A stretch of 64,000 nucleotides of DNA from Paenibacillus piscarius (GCF_022234545.1 NZ_JAIEUI010000003.1:416500-480499), one strand, 5' to 3'; positions 9,142-16,873 are shown, counted from the first letter of the stretch. Notes: generated from the letters alone by a model not told the origin. Numbers and translations: made by a program.

Positions 9142-10101
9142 ATGAGACAGACGGAATCCGGCAGTACCTTGTTAAGTTTGGCGGACCCGGCGGAAGGCCA
9201 CATCAGCGATGACCAGATTGTGCAGATGTTTGTGGCTACCTGCTGTACTAATGTGAATACAAGCCGGAATTATAAGCGGGCCATTGCTGATTTCCGCAGA
9301 TTCCTTGAAGGGACACCCCTTAGGGCAGTGACCTGGAAGGAGATGGAGGCCTACAAAATCTTTCTGATGCAGGGAGGCTACAGCTATCCCAAGCAGCTCG
9401 CGCCGGCAAGTATTGCCGCATTCCTGGCGCCGCTCAAGTCATTGTATAAATGGGGGAACAATCAGCATATCGGCATCTTCGAGGTGAATCCAACCTTAAG
9501 TGTGCGTATTCCTAAGATCACAATTACGAGCCGGAAGAACTTTTTGACCAAAAGAGAGGTGGGGGAGCTGTTAAATGAGCTGGAGCAGCAGGGCCTGCGC
9601 AATTATCTGATCGGGCTGACGCTGGTCGTATTGGGGCTGCGCGTCTCCGAGCTGACAGCGATGAAGTGGGGGGATTTCCATAAAGACCTGCTGGAGAGCT
9701 CCGTCTGGCTGACAATAGAGAACGGCAAGGGCGGCAAGCCCAGAGAGATCAAGGTGCCGCCGACCTTATGGCAGTTATATGACCGCTTGTCGGCCAGCTT
9801 GTCGGAGAAGGGCGAGCTTACTCCGGGGCAACGGATGTTCCCGGTAACGCCCAGGCAGGTGGAGCGGATTATCAAACGTGCCGGAGCAGCGTGTCAAATG
9901 GAGAAAAAGCTGACTCCGCACTGGCTGCGCCATACCAATGCAACGCTTGCCCTGCTGCATGGAGCTTCGCTTCAGCAGGTACAGGAATCGCTGGGGCATT
10001 CGCATATTAATACGACTCAGCGGTACCTTCATACTGTGCAGCAAATACAAAAGGCTGCCCCCGATTTTGTCGAGGACAGCCTGCGGATGTTTATTCAATA
10101 G
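9142..10101 (+). CDS. Tyrosine recombinase/integrase (XerC/D-like)
   Basis: A 319-residue tyrosine recombinase with an N-terminal SAM-like core-binding domain (about 25-125) and a C-terminal catalytic domain. The catalytic residues look complete: Arg in VVLGLRVSELTAMKW, His/Arg in LTPHWLRHTNATLALLHG, His in LGHSHINTTQRYLH and the Tyr nucleophile in that last motif. The ATG at 9142 follows GAGGAG after 13 bp, a longish spacing. An upstream in-frame ATG at 9103 would lie inside the left repeat and is less likely. The gene is divergent from cheW and nearly fills the segment between the inverted repeats, which are probably its own substrates. It is probably not the housekeeping XerC or XerD. Confidence 0.9.
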   Translation: MRQTESGSTLLSLADPAEGHISDDQIVQMFVATCCTNVNTSRNYKRAIADFRRFLEGTPLRAVTWKEMEAYKIFLMQGGYSYPKQLAPASIAAFLAPLKSLYKWGNNQHIGIFEVNPTLSVRIPKITITSRKNFLTKREVGELLNELEQQGLRNYLIGLTLVVLGLRVSELTAMKWGDFHKDLLESSVWLTIENGKGGKPREIKVPPTLWQLYDRLSASLSEKGELTPGQRMFPVTPRQVERIIKRAGAACQMEKKLTPHWLRHTNATLALLHGASLQQVQESLGHSHINTTQRYLHTVQQIQKAAPDFVEDSLRMFIQ

Positions 10102-10128
10102 ACAAGGTTTGACAAAATGCCCTATAAT
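10099..10128 (+). promoter_or_regulatory. Outward-facing sigma-A promoter candidate inside the invertible element
   Basis: TAGACA (10099-10104, overlapping the recombinase stop codon), an 18-bp spacer and a perfect TATAAT (10123-10128). It reads rightwards out of the element. In the present orientation the transcript would hit the terminator at 10251. If the segment inverts, the promoter would map to about 9174-9203 on the minus strand and read into cheW. A second TTGACA at 10109 is only 8 bp from the same -10 and cannot pair with it. Confidence 0.55.
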
Positions 10129-10192
10129 AAACGCATTGCCGCTTGATTATGTGCGAGTGTGCGAACTTCCTGCTGTTATCTGCCCTGTCAAA

Positions 10193-10217
10193 GTCGCATA
10201 AGTGTTATTGTACGACA
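10193..10217 (-). repeat. Right inverted repeat (recombination site) of the invertible element
   Basis: The exact reverse complement of 9085-9109 over 25 bp, with the same TAACAC spacer read on the minus strand. Flanking bases differ from the left site beyond this length, which defines the site boundaries. It lies 92 bp after the recombinase stop codon. Confidence 0.9.
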
Positions 10218-10250
10218 AATTTCGTCATGACATACATACATGGTTCGAGA

Positions 10251-10273
10251 AACCCCACGCTGTGGGGTTTTTT
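10251..10273 (+). terminator. Intrinsic terminator right of the invertible element
   Basis: A perfect 8-bp stem AACCCCAC/GTGGGGTT with a 3-base loop, then TTTT. It lies outside the element and would stop transcripts leaving it to the right, isolating the following ABC operon. Confidence 0.88.
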
Positions 10274-10327
10274 GCTGTGCTTTGCCCGCCGGGTCATAGA
10301 AGTTATGGAAATTATTCTGCAGGCGGG

Positions 10328-10377
10328 TTGACACTGGAAGTCACTGGTCATATACTGTGTATATAGATATATACAGT
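10328..10377 (+). promoter_or_regulatory. Promoter and palindromic operator of the GntR/ABC operon
   Basis: TTGACA (10328-10333), a 17-bp spacer and TATACT (10351-10356) make a strong sigma-A promoter. A 24-bp palindrome from 10354 to 10377 (half-sites ACTGTGTATAT and ATATACAGT) overlaps the -10 and start region. YtrA-type GntR repressors bind such long palindromes, and the operon encodes one, so autorepression is likely. The leader to the first start codon is about 90 nt. Confidence 0.75.
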
Positions 10378-10452
10378 AAGCACAGACAACACACTGATAA
10401 TAAGCGGAACTGCTGCCTGCCGCTCAAGACGAATAAAGCGAGGTTAGAGATT

Positions 10453-11181
10453 ATGACAACATTTCAACAAGCCTGGGTTATTGTACGCAGCGAATTCCGC
10501 GGTGACCGGTGGAAGCTGCTGTGGTCGCTGCTCTTCGCCATTCTGTTCATGGGTTATTTCTCGGCCATCACAGGAATGGTCATCGATGATACGCTCACGG
10601 GACATGACAAACAGCTGCTCAGCGATGTCTTGATGGTTACGATGATGCTGATGCTAGTGATCTCCTTCTCCCGGCGGAATGTGAAGTATATCTCGGAGGA
10701 CTCCTACACCCGGATGCTGGCGTATATGCGGGCGTTGCCGGTACCGGCAGCTGCTATTCTCTGTAAAAGAAAGCTGGACACCCTGTTCGCCGTTGCCATG
10801 AACGGTATCATCTACTTCAGCCTGCTCTATATACTCAGCCCCGGAATACGCGCTGAATTGCCGCCTGCTCCGTATCTGGCTTTTGCCTTTACCTGGATCG
10901 GTTACAGTCTGGTTATCGCCGGCATGTATATTATGATTGAGTTCTCGGTCAGCGGCGTTATCTACTTCTGGTCTATCTCAGTGATCTTGCTGCTGGCACT
11001 GAGCGTGTCAGGAATGGTCTATCTGGCTGGAGGCAATATTCTCCTGTTCACTGTCGCTGTCTCCAGGTCCTGGGGGCTTGGCTCTCCACTGATGTGGGGT
11101 GCGCTGGTGGCGGGTGCTCTGTCCATGCAGCTGTTCTCCAAGTGGACGATTCACCATCTGAAGCGCCGTGATCTCGTATGA
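10453..11181 (+). CDS. ABC-2 type membrane permease subunit
   Basis: A 242-residue membrane protein with about six helices, beginning with a cytoplasmic amphipathic stretch (QQAWVIVRSEFRGDRWK) typical of the first part of ABC-2 permeases and ending in the basic tail HHLKRRDL. It is the first gene of the operon controlled by the palindromic promoter and is followed by the GntR regulator and an ATPase gene. This resembles ytr-type cell-envelope stress transporters, in which membrane subunits flank a GntR regulator and ATPases. The ATG at 10453 is preferred over an upstream ATG at 10357 that would lie inside the operator. The substrate is unknown. Confidence 0.75.
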   Translation: MTTFQQAWVIVRSEFRGDRWKLLWSLLFAILFMGYFSAITGMVIDDTLTGHDKQLLSDVLMVTMMLMLVISFSRRNVKYISEDSYTRMLAYMRALPVPAAAILCKRKLDTLFAVAMNGIIYFSLLYILSPGIRAELPPAPYLAFAFTWIGYSLVIAGMYIMIEFSVSGVIYFWSISVILLLALSVSGMVYLAGGNILLFTVAVSRSWGLGSPLMWGALVAGALSMQLFSKWTIHHLKRRDLV

Positions 11182-11233
11182 GACGGGGCATAGCATTCAT
11201 CCGTGGGCCAGGCTGGAAAGGCGGGTGTGAATA

Positions 11234-11662
11234 ATGTGGATTCCGATACAGATCAATGAGAACAGCGCGGAGCCGCTGTACCATCAGATTGAGACGCAGC
11301 TGAGATCGCTGATTATCTCCGGAGCAATAACGGAAGGAACACTGCTTCCTTCCATCCGCGAATTCGCGGGTGACCTGAAGTGCAGCGTTATTACCGTCCG
11401 CCGCGTCTATCAGGATCTGGAGAACGAAGGTCTGCTGCGGACCCGGCAGGGGACGGGCACCTTCGTCTCCCATATCGGATCGGGGGCAATGGAGGACTAT
11501 AAGCAGGAGACGATCCGCAAGGCGCTGGAGAGCGCCGTGGATGCGGGACTGTCCGTCCATTGCAGCGAAGAGGAGCTGATCAGGCTGTTCACTGAGATCG
11601 TGAAGGACAAATACAGCAAGCAGGCAGAAAGAGGGGAAGCTGATGGGACAGCAAGCCATTGA
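11234..11662 (+). CDS. GntR-family transcriptional regulator (YtrA subfamily)
   Basis: A 142-residue protein with an N-terminal winged helix (PLYHQIETQLRSLIISG, TLLPSIREFAGDLKCSVITV, GLLRTRQGTGTFV) and a short C-terminal helical dimerisation arm. The small size and missing large effector domain place it in the YtrA subfamily, whose genes accompany ABC transporters and repress their own operon. The likely operator is the palindrome at 10354-10377. Its 3' end overlaps the next gene by 20 bp, pointing to translational coupling. Confidence 0.9.
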   Translation: MWIPIQINENSAEPLYHQIETQLRSLIISGAITEGTLLPSIREFAGDLKCSVITVRRVYQDLENEGLLRTRQGTGTFVSHIGSGAMEDYKQETIRKALESAVDAGLSVHCSEEELIRLFTEIVKDKYSKQAERGEADGTASH

Positions 11663-12572
11663 GCTGCGGGATGTATGCAAGAAGCGGAGGAGCAAGACCA
11701 TCGGGCCGATGAATCTCCGGCTGCCGCAAGGATATATTACGGCGCTGGTGGGCCAGAACGGTGCAGGCAAAAGCACGCTGCTGAATATGCTGATGCAGCT
11801 GATTGTGCCGGATGAAGGGGAGATCCGCTGGTATGAAGAGGCTTACCGCGGCGTGCTGCCGCTGGAGGTCCGCCAGACCATCGCATACGTGCCGGAGATG
11901 CCGCAGCCGGAGGAGAACTTCTGGACACCCGGTGAGGCTGCCGCCTTCCGCAGCCATTGGTATCCTGCCTGGGACCAGAGCTACTTCGAGGAGCTGATCC
12001 GGAAGTTTGAAGTGCCGCCGAATGCCAGACTGGGCAAGATGTCCAAGGGGGAGCGCCGCAAGTTCGAGCTTGCCGCGGCTCTTGCGGCGAAGCCCCGGCT
12101 GCTGCTGCTGGATGAGCCGTCATCGGGTCTGGACCCTTTTGCCTGGAAGACGATGATTGACTCCCTGCATAAATATATGGAGGAGCATGAGGCTACGGTA
12201 GTCATCTCGACCCATATAGTAGATGAAGTTAGGCGGCTGGCTGATTACATCGTGCTGATGCATCAGGGGCAGCTGCTCGGAATGGCCGAGAAGGACAGTC
12301 TGTTCGGCTCGTGGACGGAGCTGTGGGTGCAAATTGAAGATGAGCAGGACCTGCAGGCGCTGGCAGCCGAGCTGCCGCAGGCGCTGGAGCTGAAGCAGGA
12401 GGCACCGGGTGTGGCTTCACTTCTAACCCAGCAAATTTATCTGTATGAGAAACGCATCCAGGAATTGGGCGTAAAGGTACTGAAGAGCCGCAGCCTGGAG
12501 CTGGATGAAATCCTAAGCTTATGGACCCGGGGACATCGTCCGGTTCTGATCGACCAGAAGAGAGGGGAATAA
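11643..12572 (+). CDS. ABC transporter ATP-binding protein
   Basis: A 309-residue ATPase: Walker A GQNGAGKST, a signature in SKGERRKFELAAALA, Walker B RLLLLDEPSSGLD and the H-loop VVISTHIVDE. The C-terminal third is an extra domain seen in exporter ATPases of the YtrB/BcrA type. GAGGGGA lies before the ATG within the end of the GntR gene. It probably pairs with the permease at 10453, although the permease at 13470 is also a possible partner. The exported substrate is unknown; relatives handle peptide antibiotics or cell-wall stress. Confidence 0.9.
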   Translation: MGQQAIELRDVCKKRRSKTIGPMNLRLPQGYITALVGQNGAGKSTLLNMLMQLIVPDEGEIRWYEEAYRGVLPLEVRQTIAYVPEMPQPEENFWTPGEAAAFRSHWYPAWDQSYFEELIRKFEVPPNARLGKMSKGERRKFELAAALAAKPRLLLLDEPSSGLDPFAWKTMIDSLHKYMEEHEATVVISTHIVDEVRRLADYIVLMHQGQLLGMAEKDSLFGSWTELWVQIEDEQDLQALAAELPQALELKQEAPGVASLLTQQIYLYEKRIQELGVKVLKSRSLELDEILSLWTRGHRPVLIDQKRGE

Positions 12573-12574
12573 GA

Positions 12575-13477
12575 ATGGAAGCATTGCAGTTGGAGCAAGT
12601 GGTGAAGCAGTACGGCGAGAAGACAGCAGTCAACGGAATCAGTCTGAAGGTGGAGCGGGGAGAGATTTACGGCCTGCTGGGTGCCAACGGTGCCGGCAAA
12701 ACCACGACCATGCGCATGGTCCTCGGTCTGATCTACCCGGATGGCGGCCGCATCCTCTATAACGGCAAGCCCTACAGCAAGGAGCTTCAGCATCTGACCG
12801 GCTATCTTCCGGAGGAGCGCGGGCTGTACCCGAAGGTCAAGGTCAGCGACCAGATTATCTATCTGGCCCGGCTGCGCGGGATGGCGGCCAGTGAGGCCGA
12901 TAAGAGTCTGAAGTACTGGCTGGACCGCTTCGATGTTCCGGAATACTACAATAAGAAGATTGAAGAGCTGTCCAAGGGTAATCAGCAAAAGATGGGCTTC
13001 GTCGCTGCCGTGGTCCACAAGCCGGAGATTCTCATCCTGGATGAAGCCTTCAGCGGACTTGATCCGGTGAATGTGGAGCTGCTGAAGGATACGGTCAAGG
13101 AGCTGCGGGATCAGGGAACCAGCATTCTGTTCTCCACCCACCGGATGGAGCATGTCGAGGAATTATGCCGCAATATCACGATTCTTGACCGCTCCAACAC
13201 CGTGGTTCAAGGGGATATCCGGGAGATCAAGAAGGGATACCCGCGGGAGCATGTCGTCCTGCGCACCGCCGGTGAAGTGAACGGCCTGGCGGAGATTGCC
13301 GGAGTGACCGGAGTGGAGCGGCAGGAGCGCGGCTACCTGATCTCCATCAGCGAGATTGGCGCTGCACAGCGCATCCTGCAGGCGGCGATGGCACAAGGCG
13401 AGGTCGAGCATTTCGAGATCAAGGAACCGACGCTTAACCAAATCTTCATCAGGGCGGTGGGTGAATCCAATGAATAA
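12575..13477 (+). CDS. ABC transporter ATP-binding protein (NatA/YhaQ-like)
   Basis: A 300-residue ATPase with Walker A GANGAGKTT, signature LSKGNQQKMGFVAAVV, Walker B ILILDEAFSGLDP and H-loop FSTHRMEHVEEL, plus a C-terminal domain as in sodium-exporter NatA/YhaQ proteins. The ATG lies 7 bp after AGAGGGGA and only 2 bp after the preceding stop codon. Its stop overlaps the start of the following permease, so the two form a second ATPase/permease pair within the same operon. Confidence 0.9.
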   Translation: MEALQLEQVVKQYGEKTAVNGISLKVERGEIYGLLGANGAGKTTTMRMVLGLIYPDGGRILYNGKPYSKELQHLTGYLPEERGLYPKVKVSDQIIYLARLRGMAASEADKSLKYWLDRFDVPEYYNKKIEELSKGNQQKMGFVAAVVHKPEILILDEAFSGLDPVNVELLKDTVKELRDQGTSILFSTHRMEHVEELCRNITILDRSNTVVQGDIREIKKGYPREHVVLRTAGEVNGLAEIAGVTGVERQERGYLISISEIGAAQRILQAAMAQGEVEHFEIKEPTLNQIFIRAVGESNE

Positions 13478-14759
13478 AATGACAACGATTATCGGCTTCA
13501 CATTCAAGAATAAGGTCAGAACGAAATCCTTCATGATTACAACCCTGATCCTCGTTCTGCTGCTCAGCATCGGGATGAATATCCCTTATCTGATCAAGGT
13601 ATTCAACGGAGAAGACGGAGCCAAGGAGGCGACACAGATCGGAGTCGTTGCCGAGCAGGGCTTCAAGCCTGCAGAGCTGCTGACGGCCTATACCCCTCCG
13701 GCTGAAGCGGAGGATCAGGTGGTCTTCACTGCCTATCCTTCCGCAGACGATGCAACCCTTAAGCAGGGGCTTGAGGACGGGAAGATTGAAGGGTATCTGA
13801 CCTTTGCCGCAGAGGGCAGTGAAGGCTTGCCTCCGGTGACGTATCATAGCAAGGACGGAGACATCAGCAGTAAGCTGAGAACGAATCTGCAAGCGGCTCT
13901 GCAGCAGGTGAATACCGGCCTGATTGTCGGCGACAAGCTGACCGAGAGCCAGGTGGCGGCAATCTTCGCTCCAGTAGCGATTGATACCGCGCAGCTCAGC
14001 ACAGACGGGGCTGCTGGAGATGCAGAGCACGTTCAGGATAAACCGCCGATCAATTATGTAGTGGTCTATGTCCTGCTGATGTTATTCTTCATGTCCGTTA
14101 TGATGACCGGGAATATGATTTCGGCTGAGATTACCTCGGAGAAAAGCTCACGCATCATGGAGATTCTCATCACCAGCGCCTCACCGCTCACCCAGATGTT
14201 CGGCAAGGTCATCGGGATCTTCCTGGTCGGACTAATGCAGATCGCCATTATCTCGGCTGCTATTGCCGTCAACCTGATGCTGCCGCACAATTCCGGTATC
14301 CTGAGTGATTTCGATATGGATCTGGGTCAACTGGATGTAGGAATTCTCGTATATGGCTTCATCCTGTACATTCTCGGATACTTCCTGTATGCCCTGATGT
14401 ATGCGGCCGTCGGCTCGATTGTCAGCCGGACCGAGGACCTCGGCCAGGCCGTAATGCCGGTGATGATGGTAGGCTTCGTCAGCTTCTACCTGCCACTGTT
14501 CAGCATCTCGAACCCGGATACGCTGCTCGTGAAGGTAGCTAGCTTCGTCCCGTTCACCTCTTCGCTCAGCCTGCTGCTGCGCATCGGGGTCGGGGAGGTC
14601 GCCGTCTGGGAGATCATGGTCTCGCTGGCGATCCTGCTGGTGACAACCTTCATCTTCGGCTGGCTTGCCGCCAAGATCTACCGCACTGGCGTCCTGATGT
14701 ACGGCAAGCGCCCTAGCATCAAGGAGATCAGAAAAGCGATGAAGGCTTATAAAATTTAA
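13470..14759 (+). CDS. ABC-2 permease (NatB/YhaP-like)
   Basis: A 429-residue ABC-2 family permease: one N-terminal helix (about 20-40), a large extracytoplasmic domain of about 150 residues, then a block of five to six helices starting near NYVVVYVLLMLFFMSVMM, with the cytoplasmic EKSSRIMEILITSASP motif characteristic of NatB/YhaP and CcmB-like permeases. It overlaps the preceding ATPase gene by 8 bp. NatAB-type pairs export sodium or organic compounds; the real substrate is not visible. It is the last gene of the five-gene operon. Confidence 0.88.
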   Translation: MNKMTTIIGFTFKNKVRTKSFMITTLILVLLLSIGMNIPYLIKVFNGEDGAKEATQIGVVAEQGFKPAELLTAYTPPAEAEDQVVFTAYPSADDATLKQGLEDGKIEGYLTFAAEGSEGLPPVTYHSKDGDISSKLRTNLQAALQQVNTGLIVGDKLTESQVAAIFAPVAIDTAQLSTDGAAGDAEHVQDKPPINYVVVYVLLMLFFMSVMMTGNMISAEITSEKSSRIMEILITSASPLTQMFGKVIGIFLVGLMQIAIISAAIAVNLMLPHNSGILSDFDMDLGQLDVGILVYGFILYILGYFLYALMYAAVGSIVSRTEDLGQAVMPVMMVGFVSFYLPLFSISNPDTLLVKVASFVPFTSSLSLLLRIGVGEVAVWEIMVSLAILLVTTFIFGWLAAKIYRTGVLMYGKRPSIKEIRKAMKAYKI

Positions 14760-14837
14760 GAGTACATCAGCCTAACGGATTGGGAGTTACGGGGATGCTG
14801 GTTGGACTCGTGAAATTTAGAAGTAATTAAATGTATG

Positions 14838-14871
14838 CTAAAAGCTCATCCCGATTGGGCTGAGCTTTTAG
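14838..14871 (+). terminator. Hairpin after the ABC operon
   Basis: A perfect 11-bp stem CTAAAAGCTCA/TGAGCTTTTAG with a 12-base loop, 78 bp after the last stop codon. The T-run is inside the stem and not after it, so termination may be modest. The gap to the next gene (14760-15017) holds no other clear feature. Confidence 0.6.
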
Positions 14872-15017
14872 CTATTGCGGTGACCGGATTAATCATCAAC
14901 ATTGACAATGCACAGTGATAGGGTTCATTAGGCCGATGGGCGATATGGGAATAACGCACTTTTTAGCTTCTTTTGGCCAATAAATAGGATAAGTTATCAA
15001 TGAGAGGGAGCGTACCA

Positions 15018-15509
15018 ATGGGAAAGGAATTGGGTGGCGGGCCTGGTTATGATGAATTAAGCGTTGAGGTCACAGTGGATGTATCCAAAAAGTATATTAA
15101 CGTATCCAAGCATAAAAGGGTTTTGACACCTGTCATAAACGAAACGGTCATCTTGTATGTCAACGAGGTTAGGCTAAATGAAGATGCTGATGAAGTATTT
15201 GTGGTCACTGAGTTCTTTGAATCCCTTATGCAGCAAGGACAGCTACCCATGTATACATGCTCCTGCGGCATTTTTGGCTGTGGCGGGTTCTACGTTCATG
15301 TTAGTTATAAAGATCAGGGTGTAATGTGGGAGACCGAACAGTCTGCATATAGGAAGTTCATGTTTACAAGAGAAAATGTTCGTTGCGTTGCCCAGAAGCT
15401 CATTAAAGAACTGTCAGCTCTTAATGATCTGAGAACGGCTAGCGGACTTCAAACGTATCACAATCTGGATAGCTATAGAGCAAAGCTTGACGGATTTATT
15501 AATTACTAA
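15018..15509 (+). CDS. Hypothetical protein with a CxCxxxxCGG motif
   Basis: A 163-residue soluble protein. The N-terminal half is beta-rich (LSVEVTVDVSKKYINVSKH). The centre carries YTCSCGIFGCGGFYVHV, a close cysteine cluster that could bind metal or be redox active, followed by a helical C-terminus. I cannot name the family. The start at 15018 follows GAGAGGGAG after about 8 bp; ATG at 15000 lies before that site. AT content is higher than in the neighbouring operon. Confidence 0.6.
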   Translation: MGKELGGGPGYDELSVEVTVDVSKKYINVSKHKRVLTPVINETVILYVNEVRLNEDADEVFVVTEFFESLMQQGQLPMYTCSCGIFGCGGFYVHVSYKDQGVMWETEQSAYRKFMFTRENVRCVAQKLIKELSALNDLRTASGLQTYHNLDSYRAKLDGFINY

Positions 15510-15566
15510 GCCGGTACAATACAAACATGGGGGGACATATGACATGAGTAAAGAAGGAGGGTTGAG

Positions 15567-16032
15567 ATGAATATAAAAAGGATGATAACCGCTGCTGCCG
15601 CCGGGTTTCAGTGTGGATCTGATTACGGAGCCTGGTACGCCGGAGGGCAATTTAGCTGAGAAATTAGAAGCATCCGGAGAGCAGCCGTATCGGCCGGAGT
15701 TCACCTCTTTTCAAGTAAAGGTAGATGAAGTAGTCACGGGTGAAGAGGTTGCCGACACGATTAACCTTATCTATAATTCGGAGTTCAAAGGAGTTGAACC
15801 AGAACTTGAACCAGGCATGAGAATTGTCGCAGCGGTCAAAAAGGGCGTCGGTAAAGAACAGGAAGGAAGCTATTCATTTACCCGGTATGGCACGTATTAT
15901 GTGGTTGAAGACGACTATGTGCTGTCTGCATTTGAGGGACAGACCGAAGAGATGAAGGCCTTCTCCCGGGAGACCAATGGTTATAAGCTCGATCATCTCA
16001 TTGCGGAAATTAAAGCGCTGAAGGGGAACTGA
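15567..16032 (+). pseudogene. Frameshifted secreted protein gene
   Basis: An excellent ribosome site (AAGGAGGG at 15552-15559) sits 7 bp before ATG 15567, whose frame encodes a typical signal-peptide start (MNIKRMITAAAAGF) and then stops after 31 codons. The rest of a well-formed protein continues in another frame from about 15613 (VDLITEPGTPEGNLAEK) to 16032. Its body is soluble, beta-rich and acidic. The hydrophobic core of the signal peptide and probably part of the mature N-terminus are missing. A small out-of-frame deletion explains this best. Otherwise it is a 139-residue protein starting at GTG 15613 with no ribosome site. Function unknown. Confidence 0.65.
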
Positions 16033-16112
16033 GAATTGCCGCCAGCCGGGCCGCGCTGGTTAAACCTCTCCCGATGGTGTACCTTAATACTAGTATCCGT
16101 TGGGAGTGATGA

Positions 16113-16307
16113 GTGGTTATGAAGAAAAGTAGAGGAATCCCCGTGCTGGTCACGGTCTCGATTGTGCTGATTATTATCAGCAGCCTGATTCCGGCAGACC
16201 GGTCTACGTGGCTGGGAGCGTTGCAGACCCTGCTGCTGGGCTTGGGGCTACTGGGCTGCTGTATGGCGTTCATGCGGTTCGCCAAGGGCGGGAAGGGCAA
16301 GCGCTGA
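16113..16307 (+). CDS. Small two-helix membrane protein
   Basis: 64 residues with two hydrophobic helices (about 10-25 and 34-52) and a very basic end (FAKGGKGKR) that should stay in the cytoplasm. GTG 16113 lies 6 bp after GGGAG; ATG 16119 is the alternative. It is short but has a plausible ribosome site, membrane topology and codon use. No family is recognised. Confidence 0.5.
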   Translation: MVMKKSRGIPVLVTVSIVLIIISSLIPADRSTWLGALQTLLLGLGLLGCCMAFMRFAKGGKGKR

Positions 16308-16390
16308 ACTGCGCCATGAGTTAGAGCCGTAGCGGAAGCTGAGGCTTTTTGCAGGTTCAGGCCCCTTGTGATGAGACTACGCTCTCCGCC

Positions 16391-16693
16391 TCAACCCGCC
16401 GAAGGGCGGTGGACCGCAGGCAAGGCTGAATGTGCAGCCGCCATCTGCTCGCGTATGCTTCTAAGCCGGACCTTCAGCTCGGGGATGCTGCGCTGGAGAA
16501 TTCCGCTGATGTCGGACAGGGGAAGCTGCAGGCCATACCATAGAGCGCTGCGTAAGGTAGCAGCAGCGGCTTGTTCGGCGCGGGCTCCCTTTTCCAGCAG
16601 CAAGCAGCTAAGGGCATCGACAGGTCCGCTGTACTGCTGGACATAGTCGGTGAATCCGGCAGCGGCTGCTGCCTGGGGTAAGGGCTCTGGCAT
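16391..16693 (-). CDS. Small sigma-factor-like protein downstream of a c-di-AMP riboswitch
   Basis: A 100-residue protein. The first half (FTDYVQQYSGPVDALSCLLL and AEQAAAATLRSALWYG) is laid out like the start of region 2 of ECF sigma factors. The second half (PLSDISGILQRSIPELKVRL then RSIREQM) looks like the region 4 helix-turn-helix. It is much shorter than a normal ECF factor (about 170 residues), so it may be a degenerate or regulatory sigma-like protein. ATG 16693 follows AAGGAA after 8 bp; ATG 16753 in the same frame has no site. It is the only gene downstream of the riboswitch and terminator at 16779-17026. The family assignment is tentative. Confidence 0.5.
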   Translation of the reverse strand: MPEPLPQAAAAAGFTDYVQQYSGPVDALSCLLLEKGARAEQAAAATLRSALWYGLQLPLSDISGILQRSIPELKVRLRSIREQMAAAHSALPAVHRPSAG

Positions 16694-16778
16694 ATGGACA
16701 CGTTCCTTCCTGATTGGGTAGTGTAATTTGTGCAGGGTGAAATGCGGCAGCATCGAGAAAGGGAGTGTCCGCTGAGCG

Positions 16779-16814
16779 CAAAAAACCGCAGACAGAGGAA
16801 GACCTCTGCTGCGG
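16779..16814 (-). terminator. Riboswitch-associated intrinsic terminator
   Basis: On the minus strand CCGCAGCAGAGG pairs with CCTCTGTCTGCGG around a short TCTT loop and is followed by a T-run. It lies about 60 nt after the end of the c-di-AMP aptamer and about 85 nt before the start codon of the downstream gene, the position of an expression platform. Confidence 0.85.
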
Positions 16815-16873
16815 CTAGTGGTGCAGGCGGAAGACGCCTGACGCCATAACGTGGCGGATCATGATCTCTCTCT

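Larger units (their letters stand above)
9085..10217. mobile_element. Probable self-inverting DNA element carrying a tyrosine recombinase
   Basis: A single tyrosine recombinase gene is bounded by perfect 25-bp inverted repeats with dif-like architecture. Recombination between inverted sites with the same asymmetric spacer would invert the 1.1-kb segment, not excise it. Apart from the recombinase the segment holds about 90 bp with a promoter-like sequence pointing outwards at the right end. The cheW operon lies to the left and a terminator to the right. Such integrase-plus-inverted-site units are known from phase-variable switches in other bacteria. That this one works, and what it switches, is inference. 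Confidence 0.75.

Noticed and set aside
9142..10101. Recombinase as a prophage or ICE integrase
   Set aside because: No phage, conjugation or att-site cargo lies nearby, and the flanking sites are inverted and hug the gene; an inversion unit fits better.
10109..10128. TTGACA at 10109 as the -35 partner of TATAAT at 10123
   Set aside because: The spacer would be only 8 bp; TAGACA at 10099 with an 18-bp spacer is the realistic partner.
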